A stretch of DNA of 64,000 nt from Pisaster brevispinus (Eukaryota; Echinodermata; Asteroidea; Forcipulatida; Asteriidae), in contig JAMKCF010000008.1 of the NCBI GenBank assembly GCA_023634235.1, positions 20,330,500-20,394,499 on the forward strand, in the 5' to 3' direction. The position numbers and the translations under genes were made by a program. Shown here piece after piece: positions 21,755-32,063 of this stretch. Under the pieces are notes generated by a model. That model was given only the letters and a program-made list of their open reading frames with translations. It was not told the origin of the DNA and did no database searches. Every line of letters starts with the position of its first letter. Within the stretch, counting starts at the first letter, position 1.

Positions 21755-22262
21755 AAACTAAATGACCATAAAAACTTACTTGGTAAGAAGCAGCTGTTGA
21801 TAGTATAAACTATTTTGAGTAAGGATTTCCTTCGAAGTAACATGGTTTGGATAATTTTCAACCCCCTTACATTTGCATCTGAGAAACGATTCATGCATGA
21901 ATCGTTTCTCAGATTTCTGAGGGTTGGTGTTCGTTCACGAATGCTACAGCCATAGATGCGGTTGGTACCCGTTGTCACCTCGCTAAACGTGGATGGGTTC
22001 GGCATTCGTGAGAATATATACCGTGACAGCTTTTTGCTGTTTTCTCAGACACTGTATTCAGCTGAAACTTTCACATGTGATTTTTATTGTATCTCTCTTT
22101 ATAACTTTCCCTCTAATTCAGCATTATGTTGACAAAAACCGATCTATGGCCCCCACCGTTAAGGCTCGGATGTTGATGTGGGGATACGAAAAAAAGGTTT
22201 CTGTAAAGCAAAGCAAACGCCACCTTTGCTTGAAATTCCTTTTATAAAATGTCCATCCCCTT
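21755..22262. mobile_element. dispersed foldback repeat, family C (copy 1) with a 38-bp palindrome
   Basis: Contains ACCATAAAAACTTACTTGG at the left as in family A, a perfect 38-bp palindrome at 21877-21914 and a right half with GGGTTGGTGTTCG, CGTGGATGGGTTCGGC and GTATTCAGCTGAAACTTTCAC. The right half is closely matched at 26570-26830 and partly at 55030-55135. Non-coding. Confidence 0.75.
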
Positions 22263-23449
22263 TAATATGACGTAGCTAAGTTGGTCAGCCTAATCACGCT
22301 CTCGTATTTTGGTGTCCGTTCGACACTTTGTAGTTCCAGTCAAAATTGTATTATTTAATTGTTTCTGGTTTGAATTATTCCCTGATTACTATAATTAAAT
22401 AAATACCTGCACTAGATACGTAGTGTACGTGTGTAACCATACTAGTCCAACTCTCAAGATCCACGAAACCAGCTAATTTTTAGTCGCGCATTGTTTTTCG
22501 GTTTGAGGTGTTCTGACGTTGTACGGGACTATGTGTGGGAAGAGTGTGTGGTGTGCACGGTGATCCTATGTCTTTTTAGAGGAGAGTGGCAGCCATTGAA
22601 CTGTGTTGTGGTTTGTGTACAGGGCACAGAACCCACAACAACTCTTTTTGTGTCTTCGTTTTTTCCACTGCTAGTTCGTACCATACTTGGTGAGAGATTG
22701 TAAGGGAATTGGTCGTGTATCTATAGAGTAGGTTGCCTTCCTATATAAATCATAACTTTTGGTTAAATTTGGTAACTTTCATTGTCTTAAAAAAATAACT
22801 AGACCTGTCGTTGTATACAATTACTATACTTTGGTTGGTGGCGTAGTGAACACACAGTATTTGCTTGCCCCCTTGGGTGTTGTGTAAGTTAGTCAAGTTT
22901 ATTTGAAGCAGTTTCTCATAAACACCATGAGCTGTAAAGATTAAGGGACTCTGTTTACAACTTGGATGGAAAATAGTTAACTAGTAGTGGTAGGTTTACT
23001 TAATTTAAATTGAGTGCTGTCTGTTGCCTAAAGTTTTATTGTTCTGATTTTTTTTTCCTTTGGTTAATTGGCCATCATAATTTGTCTACCTGTCATTGTA
23101 AACATCGAGAATCAAATAAATGATCTTCAATCAACTAATGAACAGTCAAGATTTGTGTGTATGTTTTCTCGATCCCCTCGGAAGAAGTTCTCCAACAATG
23201 GTGAGGAGCAGTAGGCTCACCCCCCCCCCCCCCCCCAGGTTCACCGATCATAGGCCCTGACATTAAGACCCATTGAACAGGGATAGTACTAGTGGTATGC
23301 ACTTGATGTTTGGTTTTCAAGTTTCTGAATAGTTGCTCACTGTTAATGAGTTGGTTTAATCTTGTCCCTTTGATTTACCTTCAAGTTTTGTAATCTCTTT
23401 AATTGTCATTTTAAGTTTTGATTTGTTGACTTTCCAGTTTTACTCTCAG
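22263..23449. other. no gene seen; C17 run
   Basis: A 17-base C run at 23220-23236. CTATGTCTTTTTAG near 22570 and GTTTGTGTACAG near 22615 look like acceptors but have no matching donors. It would be the upstream intron of the candidate exon at 23450. Confidence 0.4.
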
Positions 23450-23606
23450 GTCCTCTGACATTGCTGACTGTCCGATGGCGATCGACCTATGGACTCGGAG
23501 CCTCACCTTGAGTATTTGCACTGCTCGGTTCTCAGAAGTCCACACAAAACAGTCAATAAGAAGTTTCCTGGAGACTTGCGCACCGCCTCCACCAACGACT
23601 GAAGAG
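23450..23606 (+). CDS. candidate internal exon, product unknown
   Basis: Preceded by TTGACTTTCCAG and TTTTACTCTCAG (acceptor at 23448-23449) and followed by GAAGAG/GTAAGG, a near-consensus donor at 23607. One frame is open across all 157 bases, starting with one base of a split codon and ending on a codon boundary. The peptide includes MAIDLWTRSLTLSICTARF, EVHTKQSIRSFLETC and a Pro run before TTEE. The other two plus frames contain stops. Codon composition looks coding (mixed third positions, no low complexity). I do not recognise the family. An acceptor 12 bases upstream would add FTLR in the same frame. That it is transcribed is inference. Confidence 0.42.
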
Positions 23607-24352
23607 GTAAGGTCTATTTGTTGTCATTCATTAGCCCAAGACTCCTTAATCCTCATGTAGTCAACACCTTATTTTTGTCAATGTCATCTTGACCATGTAC
23701 CCATTCCAGGGGGTGGGGTATCACAGCAGGTACCCCGGGTATCATTCATGTACCCCTGGCTACCTTGAGCCCACTTCACATACACCCCCTCCGGCCCTAG
23801 TTTGCACCCCTGCAGATAGCCACAACAGGTATATTATGGTGCTATCCATGTACCCAACACCTGTAAAAACCAGACACACCTGTAAGGCCCAAAGCCTATT
23901 AGTCTGTTGTCTTTACAAGCTGTCAATCATCCTTGATTGGCAGTGAAGTGACATTGATGAGGCATTGTACAAGGTAACTAGCGTTTCCCCCTGCTGGGGT
24001 CTGAAGAAACCCAGGTGCAGACTGAGCTCCCCGGGAATGTCAAAAATGTTCCAAGAGCTCTGTTTTGGAGGAGATACAAAGTTGGTCATAAAAATATTGT
24101 ATACCTAAACACCCCCCCCCTCCCATTTCCTTATCCTTGCTTGCTAGGATAAAGAAACCAAAAAGATTTGCTACATACCTAATACATACATTCTTGATAC
24201 ATACTGCTTTGGGTTTTGTACACCTGACTCTAATAGGAACCGTTTCGCGGGGAGGGGGTGGGGGGGAGGGAGGGGTACCACAGCTCAAAGTTAGGCAATC
24301 AAAAAAGAGAAAATAGAATTAGCTGTTGCAAACTGCAAAATGCAAAATATTA
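23607..24352. other. no gene seen
   Basis: Three loosely similar CATGTACCC-containing stretches lie between 23690 and 23860, and a C-rich and a G-rich stretch lie at 24112-24124 and 24249-24276. Would be intron downstream of the candidate exon. Confidence 0.4.
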
Positions 24353-24432
24353 GTGGCCTGATGTTCCAACCCTAGCAGAGTCTTTCTCGAAGGCTAAGAG
24401 TAGACTCTGCTAGGTTCAAAACGTCAGGCCAC
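24353..24432. repeat. 80-bp hairpin element
   Basis: GTGGCCTGA at 24353 pairs with TCAGGCCAC at 24424-24432, and CCTAGCAGAGTCT pairs exactly with AGACTCTGCTAGG, leaving a loop of about 20 bases around CTCGAAGGCTAAGAG. A compact foldback of this kind matches what I remember as a dispersed echinoderm repeat. It could also act as a structured RNA if transcribed. Confidence 0.8.
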
Positions 24433-24798
24433 AAACTATATATTTTTGCCCCCCAAACAAATTTGAAACTTCGTAATACTCCAAAGATAAAAAAGCAAGG
24501 GTCTACAGAGTAAAACCTCCGAAACAGTAAAAACATTGATATAAACTATGTTTATTTCTTCACAACAAGTACAGCAGCAACAACAAAAAGCAAAGGTTTC
24601 AGCCTGAAGGGAACTGTAGTTGTAAACAGTGTGGCATACGTCACAAAACCAGTGACGAATGTCACCCTGTGAAAGTACAGCGCAGTGGCTTTTTAAAAGC
24701 TCTTTACAAAATAAACGCATTGTTCCTTGGAGAGTGAACATGGAAGGTCTTAACCTTGGTTATTTACACTTCCACCAGATAGCACATCAATCTATCAC
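24433..24798. other. no feature seen
   Basis: A 101-codon minus frame (24436-24741) is Cys/Leu-rich and covers a CAGCAGCAACAACAAA stretch. There is no splice support, so it is not called. Confidence 0.4.
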
Positions 24799-25021
24799 CT
24801 GGATTTTTTAAAGTGAGCATGGTTAGCGTTGGGGAAAAAAACAAACACTTTGTCCCCTCCATCTTCTGTGCTTAGTATTTTTGCTTCTCTCTCTCTCTCT
24901 CTCTCTCTCTCTGGTAGACGTAGGCATTTGCCCGTGGTCTCCTCCACAAATTGTACTCTGCTTGAATCACTGATACCGCTCCCACCACAGCCCGTCTTTC
25001 CCAGTGCTGCTGCTTTGAGTT
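24799..25021 (-). CDS. candidate internal exon with in-frame (GA)n, product unknown
   Basis: On the minus strand an acceptor TTTCTTCTGCTCAATTCAAG..CCAACAG precedes 25021, and the exon ends TCCAG/GTGATA at 24799. The frame stays open for 73 codons plus split codons at both ends. It reads ELKAAALGKTGCGGSGISD, then SSRVQFVEETTGKCLRLP, an Arg-Glu repeat from the microsatellite and AKILSTEDGGDKVFVFFPN. A plus frame of 96 codons overlaps the same bases, largely because GA/TC repeats lack stops, which lowers confidence. The acceptor tract is only moderately pyrimidine-rich. Not recognised. Confidence 0.3.
24885..24912. repeat. (TC)n/(GA)n microsatellite
   Basis: About 14 TC dinucleotides. It lies inside open frames on both strands. 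Confidence 0.93.
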
Positions 25022-26029
25022 CTGTTGGACTTGAATTGAGCAGAAGAAACGTTACAAATTTACCACCAAAATGTTCCAAAAATGACAAGCACATTATTTT
25101 GTGTTTCAATTCAAATTAGTGAGAAGTTGAAAATTTGTTTGAAGTTATAGTGTTACTCCCCTAGAAGAAGCAAACATGGCATGGACTCACCAGCACAGCA
25201 AGAGACCTCTCGCTGGTGTATAGACTTTGTTCGGCAACGACTGTTATTACTCAACAGAGTTTGAGTCGAGGCAAATTATGATGCCATTCTGAAGGGGGAA
25301 AAAAAAAAGCATTTATAACAAAGATGGGAGGGGGGTCACAAAAACGACGTGGAGATTTAAAGAGTCGTGTAAACATATCCATTGCATTGTTGGGAAAACT
25401 AAGCTGTAGTCCCCACAGCGAGGCAACCCAACCAAAGAAATATGCGGACGGGAACTGGCTAAATCTAGCCAATTTCTTGTATTGGGGACAATGCTGAACA
25501 AACTGAGGCGTGAACTCAAACGGGGCCGACTGCTTACATTGCCGGCATACAATGTGCTAATCTGTTATGTCAGGACAAAATAAAACAAGCCTTGGGGTGC
25601 CACAAGCTTGATTGTATGGGAAAGTAATCGCCCTGACTTGTTAAGTCCCCCTACTTGCTCGCCCATTCATATATTTTGTTTGTTGATTGTAGTAACACAC
25701 ACAGCTGCCAAAGGAAAACAGGTTTCCTTTTTTTTCCCCTCCTTCTTCTTCTTTAGAATAGAGTACCTAATTCTTCATAACTAATAAATATGAAGATTGC
25801 AGTGTACACGTGAAGCAAAGAAAGAGGTTTCTAAAGGGAAGCAGTTGCATTGAATACTATAATAATATGATGTATGGAAGAAAACATGGACTTACACTGA
25901 TAACATTATGTCAATAATAAATAGTTCGCAGCTATATTTCGGTCGGGGTTACTGGAGTGCTTCTACCTCTGGTATGATCGAAGGGGAATTCTGTTGTACT
26001 CCCCCGCCGCCATCTTGAGTAGTTTACCT
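25022..26029. other. no gene supported; YY1-like motif at 26006-26016
   Basis: A strong minus-strand acceptor tract (T10 C5 TTCAG) ends at 25289, but the following frame closes within 14 codons and no good donor is found. GCCGCCATCTT at 26006-26016 is the reverse of the YY1 core AAGATGGCGGC. Confidence 0.4.
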
Positions 26030-26225
26030 TTAAGAGATTACAGATAACATTTTGGTAATTGTCAAAGGCTGGTATATCCTATCCACACTTCGTGTGACCC
26101 AACACATACATGAAATGACAAACCTGTGAAAGTTTAAGGTCAACCAGACATCAAAGTCACAAGAAAATAGTGAAACACTCTTTTGTTGTGTTTTCAAACA
26201 TCTGGTCGCAAGATCAAAAGTAAAT
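26030..26225 (+). mobile_element. family A foldback fragment
   Basis: CATTTTGGTAATTGTCAAAG, CACACTTCGTGTGACCCAAC, ATGAAATGACAAACCTGTG and GTGAAACACTCTTTTGTTG match the left half of family A in order. Confidence 0.7.
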
Positions 26226-26439
26226 ATTTTACTCATGTCTCAAAAAGTATAGCATTGCAAGCAACACATTGTCAAAGAAAGTTTTCCACCATGACAACCT
26301 GTATACACCTGTGAACATTTATATTTTGAATCTTTGACCCTTAACTCAGGTTAGCTGTTCTTGGCTTGGGACAGTTCATTGTGAAACGCTATTCTTTGGC
26401 ATTCAGTTACTCAGTACTTTTAAGTTAGGGTCATAGATT

Positions 26440-26830
26440 GGTTAATTACTCCAAAAAATTTTGACCAAAAAACTTCCTTGATAAGACGCTCTGCAGCTGT
26501 TGATAGTGTTAACTATTTTAAGAAAGGATTCTCTTTGAAGTAATACCAAAACATTTGAATCTGAGTTCTCAGATTTCTAAGGGTTGGTATCCGTTTGCAA
26601 ATGCTGCTGCAAGAGATGTGATTGGTACCCACTGTCACCTCGCTATATGTGGATGGATTAGCCGCTCTTGTGAAAATACAGTGGCAGTTTTTTTGCTGTA
26701 TTCAACTCAAACTTTCACATATGTGACTTTTATTGGATCTTGCTTTATAATTTTGCCTATAAATCGGCATTACGGTGACAAAAAGCAATCTGTGACCCTA
26801 CCTTCAACTGATAACATTTGCATGTCAAGT
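26440..26830. mobile_element. dispersed foldback repeat, family C (copy 2)
   Basis: Colinear with 21755-22240: GCTGTTGATAGTGTTAACTATT, CTCAGATTTCTAAGGGTTGG, GGTACCCACTGTCACCTCGC and TTTCACATATGTGACTTTTATT. The central palindrome is reduced to CTGAGTTCTCAG. Confidence 0.75.
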
Positions 26831-26834
26831 TGGT

Positions 26835-26990
26835 AATAGACCTTAAATTTTTCCCATTCGAATCAGTGTAACCAAACAGAGGCTGCAAGGGCCAAATAGT
26901 CGGGCTTCTTTGTGTTTGAAAAGAAGCACTATTGAAAGTTGTTAGTTGTACACAGGGAATATACCAAAAATGTTGCAGCCACATGACTGC
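26835..26990 (-). mobile_element. MITE family 3 fragment, reverse orientation
   Basis: GTGTAACCAAACAGAGGCTG is the reverse of CAGCCTC..TGGTTACA in the copies at 50115-50270 and 59332-59508, and CACAGGGAATATACC matches the reverse of TTCCCTGTAT. A TAGACCTT end is seen near 26836. Confidence 0.6.
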
Positions 26991-27031
26991 CCCCACCCCT
27001 CTGGTTTCACCACTGCCTTCCCCTGGGGAAC

Positions 27032-27256
27032 AGGCATGGCTAAGCGGTTTCTTTCCCTGCTTTTCACCTCTGTGGACCCCTGTTCGAATCCCACCTTGAG
27101 TCTTGCATGTGGATTGGGTTTTCAGTACCTACCTGATTGCATCGGTTTTCCCCATTGGGGATTTTTCCACATGGAATACTGTACACTTCTTCTCAGTTCC
27201 TATTCATCCTGTTATTGGCACTAAATGCGCTGTTGGGTGTGTAATAAATTAATAAA
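27032..27256 (+). mobile_element. SINE type 3, tRNA-like (copy 1)
   Basis: A-box-like GGCATGGCTAAGCGG, B-box GTTCGAATCCC (about 27082), a long tail with GTACCTACCTGATTGC and GGTTTTCCCCATTGGGG, and an AT-rich end (AATAAATTAATAAATATAA). Related sequences are at 49830-50010 (+) and 42245-42385 (-). Confidence 0.8.
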
Positions 27257-27346
27257 TATAAAACACCACTAGTTTCTGAAATACAAGCATCTCAAATCAA
27301 ATGCAACAACAGTACATTAATTTGTACATGGCTCCAAAGTAAAAAC

Positions 27347-27705
27347 TCCTTACCCTTGGTAGAAAATATAACCCATTTACCAAAAATTGTACAAAGACGA
27401 GCCCAGATTTGAAACCCCACCTTATGTGGCCGTGGAAGACATAATATACGCACCCAAATTGTATGTAAAGTTTGCTGGAAAGTCTTTACGAGATGCTGAT
27501 GTTTGAAAAGCATTTATCGCCAACAAATTACTTGTCAAGTGATACCAAAGTGCAATTCCTTGCATGCCCTTGGTTGAAAATATAACCCAATTCCGCAAAG
27601 TTTGTACAAAGGGACACCCCCGGATTGAAGCGCCACCTTAATACGTGCCCCCTTGAAGACATGCGTGGTCTAATACACACCCCCAAATTAATATAGAGTT
27701 TGTTC
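27347..27705. repeat. diverged tandem duplication of about 140-bp units
   Basis: 27347-27480 and 27563-27705 share, in order, CCCTTGGT, GAAAATATAACCCA, TTGTACAAAG, the pair GAAACCCCACCTTA / GAAGCGCCACCTTA, GAAGACAT and CACCCAAATT. Both copies carry a minus-strand open frame, but the two frames do not align as protein, so a non-coding repeat is more likely. Confidence 0.65.
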
Positions 27706-27789
27706 CAGAGTACGCTGGGACATCTGCCTCCCCCCGTCCGTCTGCGGCAAATCATGGAGGCGTTGAGCGGGCAATCTCCCCCCAATAAT

Positions 27790-28030
27790 CTCTGGCCGAT
27801 CGGTATCTACACCAGCGGCTGAACTCTACTGCTAATGCCATAATACGATAAAGACTCCCTGATTTAATTTGACTTTCAAATTGAATATCTAATCAACATT
27901 TATTGCCGCCCCACACTCGCTATGAATAAGGAATCAAGCGGGGATTAGAGGCTTGTGTCCGACAAGAGGGTGTGTGTGTGGGGGAGGATGGTCCGGCCGT
28001 TTGGAGGCTCAATGGAAGGGTGTTAAATTG
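27790..28030. promoter_or_regulatory. repeat-free block, putative conserved non-coding DNA
   Basis: Unique sequence with GATTTAATTTGACTTTC, AATATCTAATCAAC, TATTGCCGCCCC and CTATGAATAAGGAATC, rich in homeodomain-like cores. No exon. Confidence 0.22.
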
Positions 28031-28539
28031 CTTTTTAGCAAGAAAGGTATTTGTCTTCGTTGCTATTGTGGTGTTGTTAACATATGACTCCATATGAATT
28101 ATTCATTGCCTTTCCCCCCCCCCCCCCTGCATCAGTGACCAGAATTCTTTGCCCTCTCGTCAAGACAAAGAAAGTGCAATGCTTTAAACAACTGCCTTTA
28201 TTAGATTACAATGTACTCTTATGTTAAACATCAATGTAAGATGTTGCCTTATTGGTGGCTTGCCAAAATGGAGGAAGTTTAAAGTTAGCTGACGATGTGC
28301 ACGAATGAAACACCACTGTTGGACTGATCCTGTGCCTGTCTTTACACAAAGTGTACATCCAGAAATCTTGCAAAGCATTGTACAGTCATCTCTTATTGCA
28401 CAGTTTTTGTCTATAACGATCCCGAGTACAGTCCCTCTATCAATATGAATGTTGAGGTAATCTTCCAGTGCAGTCCCCCCCCCCCCCCATCTGTCATACA
28501 ATGCATCCTTGTACACCTACCAAGCCAAAGTGCATCTGA
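28031..28539. other. no gene seen; two C14 runs
   Basis: C runs at 28114-28127 and 28475-28488. A 110-codon minus frame (28184-28516) partly depends on the second C run (poly-Gly) and has no clear splice signals. Confidence 0.4.
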
Positions 28540-28830
28540 ACCCCGTGTGGCACCCAATCTCAACCTTCTAATACTCCAATAGCCTCCAGCAGTGCTATTG
28601 TGATAAAGCCTTTAGGATTGGCCAGAGGCCTCAATCCGCCTTCAATTTCAAGTTCCGACTTTTTCTTGCCTCGTTGTACGGCTTTTTAATCACACGGTTT
28701 AATCTCCGATTTGAATTCACTGTTTGTTTGGCTCTTTTTTTTTTCTCTTTTTTTGTTCATTGACAAATTGCTGTGTGATTTTGTATTTAGATTTAATTAA
28801 TCACAGTTTATATGGGTCTGACTGTTTTTC
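28540..28830. promoter_or_regulatory. repeat-free block, putative conserved non-coding DNA
   Basis: Contains TATTGTGATAAAGCC, GGCCTCAATCCGCC, TTTTTAATCACACGG, TTTAATCTCCG and TAGATTTAATTAATCAC, i.e. clustered AT cores in otherwise mixed sequence. Function inferred. Confidence 0.25.
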
Positions 28831-28971
28831 ATAAAGAAGCTTTCTGGGAGTAGTCCTTTTCACTCTTGGGAAATTTTGTATTTGATCTTTTCAAAGTTGA
28901 ATTGTTATTTATGGCACACTCCTGATGGGAGACTCCTGATGGGAGACCCATACTTGGGAGTAGGGTTGAAA

Positions 28972-29215
28972 GGAGGGGTACACCTTTGGTAATTATTTCA
29001 AAGATTAATGACTTTAAAAACTTACTTGGTAAAGAGCACGGAAAGGAATTGAAACTATAGAACAGAAATGGCACCCTTTGAAGTAATGTAGTTTTAAGAG
29101 AAAGGGGTAAATTGTCACCCCAAATTTTGTATCTGAGAAAGGCTTCAGGTTCTCATGCGTCTGAAAGCACACCATTCTATGCAACAAGGTCATTTTTTTT
29201 CATCTTCAACTACCT
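28972..29215 (-). mobile_element. family A foldback, reverse, truncated
   Basis: GGGGTACACCTTTGGTAATT, ACTTACTTGGTAA, GTAATGTAGTTTTAAGAG, GAGAAAGGCTTCAGG and GAAAGCACACCATTC read as the reverse order of family A. The distal half is missing. Confidence 0.75.
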
Positions 29216-29399
29216 GTAAGTTGCTTATGCTTCTAGCTGGTCCAAAATTTGTCTGTATAATTAGCTCATTACCGGTACATTTTGCATTCTCTCTGTCCAT
29301 TTTGTGTCTTGTCTGTGTTTATTGTTTATGTATTATGTCTAGAGCAGTATTTTCCCTATGCACAACCTAGAGTATTGAGCCGATACGCGCAAATTCCGG
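29216..29399. other. no feature seen
   Basis: Unique AT-rich sequence with no supported gene. Confidence 0.4.
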
Positions 29400-29545
29400 C
29401 CGATATGCAAGCATAAAAATAAATAAATAAAAACTATTATTATTCCTTTTTTTTTCTTTTTCAAAACAATCAAGAGAAAACCATAAATTATGCTCCAGAT
29501 TGCACAGTAGGGCTTTTAAAACCAAGATAAACACCAAGTAGAAAA
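29400..29545. mobile_element. interior fragment of the 18.65-kb foldback family
   Basis: ACTATTATTATTCC, then TGCTCCAGATTGCACAGTAG and GGGCTTTTAAAACC, matches 18761-18870 in order. The terminal inverted repeats are absent. Confidence 0.6.
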
Positions 29546-31348
29546 CATTCCGCAAACGTTGTTTCAACTTAGTGTGCTTCTGCCAAACATAAACAAATTG
29601 GGTCCAGAACGCCCCACAGTTTTGAAAAAACCTGGGTAGAACCCTGTAGAGCTGTTCCCCACAAGACTTAGCTTATTTGAACAGCCTCCTTACTTCCAGC
29701 TTATATTGTTACATTTGTTCAATATCAGTGGTCATGTTTACTCTTGGCTTGTATTGTTCTACTATACTTTTGTCCAATTGGTTCTGTCTTTTCTTATTGA
29801 GAGTATGGAAATAACTGTTACATTAAATTGAATTGAATGTATGTTTCCAAATCTCTATTTGAATGTTGCACAGTCATTTTAATGAATTGTTTTTTATACA
29901 TTGTTATGTCCAGTGGTTCATTTGTAACATTGGTTTAATTCTAGCATGAATCGCAGGCAAAAACTGAAGTGTACCTGATGTACAATACAAACTTTTACAA
30001 ATAAATAAATGAATAAAACACGAACCAAGTAGACAAAGAATTTTAGAATTTTATTCACAACTGTTAAAATAGGCTACGTGATAAAATACACACACAAAAA
30101 TACACTTCATAAAAGGAAAAAAAAAAACACTGATCGCTTCGAGTGGATGGAAAAGTAAAGTTAAAGATAGAAAGATTGGCTCTCAATGCCATCTGAAGAT
30201 TTGTAATTATTCTTATTCATAAATAAACAATTTTAAAAGCAATTCGAAATCAAAATTCTCTCTCTGTTTGTTTACACAAATTTCGGCCTTGTTCGTTCGC
30301 CTGAGCTCTAGCATAATAGGTGAGGCACTTTATAGTGCCCGACATATTTTTAATGACTTTGTCACACGGTTCATACAATTAGTGTAGTGAAGAGAAAATC
30401 AAGCTCACACAACGTTTTTGTAACGAGGACTTTAGCCAGCTAAATGCCAAGTCACTCCATACTCTTTATTGATCTGTGCTTGCCATACTAACAAAGGATG
30501 CAATAATAGAATAATAAATAACGCCTCGAATGTAGCGGCTCCATTTTTTTGATTTTCCGCAAGACTTGGCCCTAATCCGGGTTATACACTGGGCTCCGTG
30601 CTCACCCAAGCCTGTCTTGATCCATCCAGAGGAAGCCCTCGCTCTGGATTTTGATTAAACTTTATTGTGTTTACAAATGAAAAATTGATGAAAATAGCAT
30701 CACTTATGGTGTGTGGTGGAGCGGTATAAGGGGATAGGGGAGGGTGTGAGTGGCCGGGAACCGACACGTGTACACCAGTTGCTTCTGTGGTCGTCTTGTA
30801 CTACAACGTGTAGACATAATGTGTACAACGTTTACTGTATGTTCGCTGAATGTGCTGTTGTTGTTGTTGCAGCATGGCTCAAGCAATCTCTGTATGTTCA
30901 ATGTGTAACTACTTGCATAATGAGGTCACATTTACATTGATTCAAGTGCGGTGATATGAAATTTTCTGTGATGTTTTATTTATTTATTTATTTTTTTGCT
31001 TTTTGTTTGCTGAGACCACAACCTTATTGGATCCCCTGGAAGACATAAAACTGATTTTAGGGAGGTTATTTGAAATAACACAAAAAACACATCTGATTTG
31101 TTATTTTTTATAAGCCTTTTATTTGACCTAGTTTCTGAGGATGATTGGAATGTGTTCTTTGTTAACATGGGGGGGGGGATGCAGGGTCAAAGACATCTTG
31201 GGGGCTATTTAATATATCAAACCATTCATTTGTGCATGTTTTTGATCTCATTGTTGTGGGGGGGGGGTGTTGGGTGTGGGTTCCCCCATCCCCTCTGGTT
31301 ATTCCGCTGGTTTTAAACTTTGATATCATCCAATTATCTTTCCTTTAG
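29546..31348. other. no gene supported
   Basis: Mostly AT-rich unique sequence. An acceptor-like (GTT)nGCAG lies near 30876, but no exon with a matching donor is evident. G-rich runs at 31169-31177 and 31257-31267. Confidence 0.4.
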
Positions 31349-31392
31349 GAAATACACTAACAATTGACATTACTTTGTACTTTGGCGGGTTG
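31349..31392 (+). CDS. very tentative microexon-like interval
   Basis: CAATTATCTTTCCTTTAG precedes it and TTG/GTAAGC follows. One frame is open and would read NTLTIDITLYFGGL, which loosely resembles a strand of a laminin-G type domain. The other two plus frames contain stops. The interval is 44 bp, so chance is a strong alternative. Confidence 0.12.
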
Positions 31393-31539
31393 GTAAGCCC
31401 TGTTTGTGCTAAACACCATTTGTCGGAGTTAAGCAGTTCCCCCCTGTAAAATTTAATCATGGATCTAAGTTTATATTGAGCTGCTTTTACACATTCATTT
31501 GTTTTCTATAGACAAGGTTGTGTATTGCTTTTTACTAAG

Positions 31540-32030
31540 GCGCCTGCTTATATCTGCTAAGCTAATTTGCTAGGCAGCGTTTTTCTGCTTAAGCAGAAAA
31601 CTTGGCTTAACAATTTTCTGCTAGGCAGAAAAATAGTCGTAGATGTGCAATATGGTATCTTGGCCCTTGTTCTAGTAATTAAGCAAAAGCGCTCAGCAAC
31701 CTTTTTGTGCTTCAACAGCTCTATGAAAACTAGGTCCTAGGCCCAATTTCATGAACATAGAGATGCTTGAGCAGAAAATAATGCTTAACAATTTCCTGCT
31801 TATGTTGTGCTTAACTGTTTTTTTGTGCTTAAGAAGAGTGAAATTGGGTCCAGGGTGTAGTTTCATAAAGCCTGTAAGCACAAACATTAACTGCTTGGCA
31901 CGAAACGATAACATTAATAGTATAGTAGTAACCGGTGAATATGAAATGGTAACTATTTGCTTTAACCAATAAATAAGCTGAGCATAATTTTCTGCTTTTT
32001 AAAACAGTTGAATGAAATTGGGACCTGGTA
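31540..32030. mobile_element. cluster of three adjoining MITE family 1 copies or fragments
   Basis: Fragments at about 31540-31735, 31739-31850 (GGCCCAATTTCATGAACATAG to GTGAAATTGGGTC) and 31856-32030 (GTAGTTTCATAAAGCC to GAATGAAATTGGGACC). Boundaries are blurred, and the copies have decayed or inserted into each other. It lies immediately upstream of the candidate exon at 32064. Confidence 0.7.
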
Positions 32031-32063
32031 ATGAAACCCTCGTCTTGACAATGTGGTTTGTAG

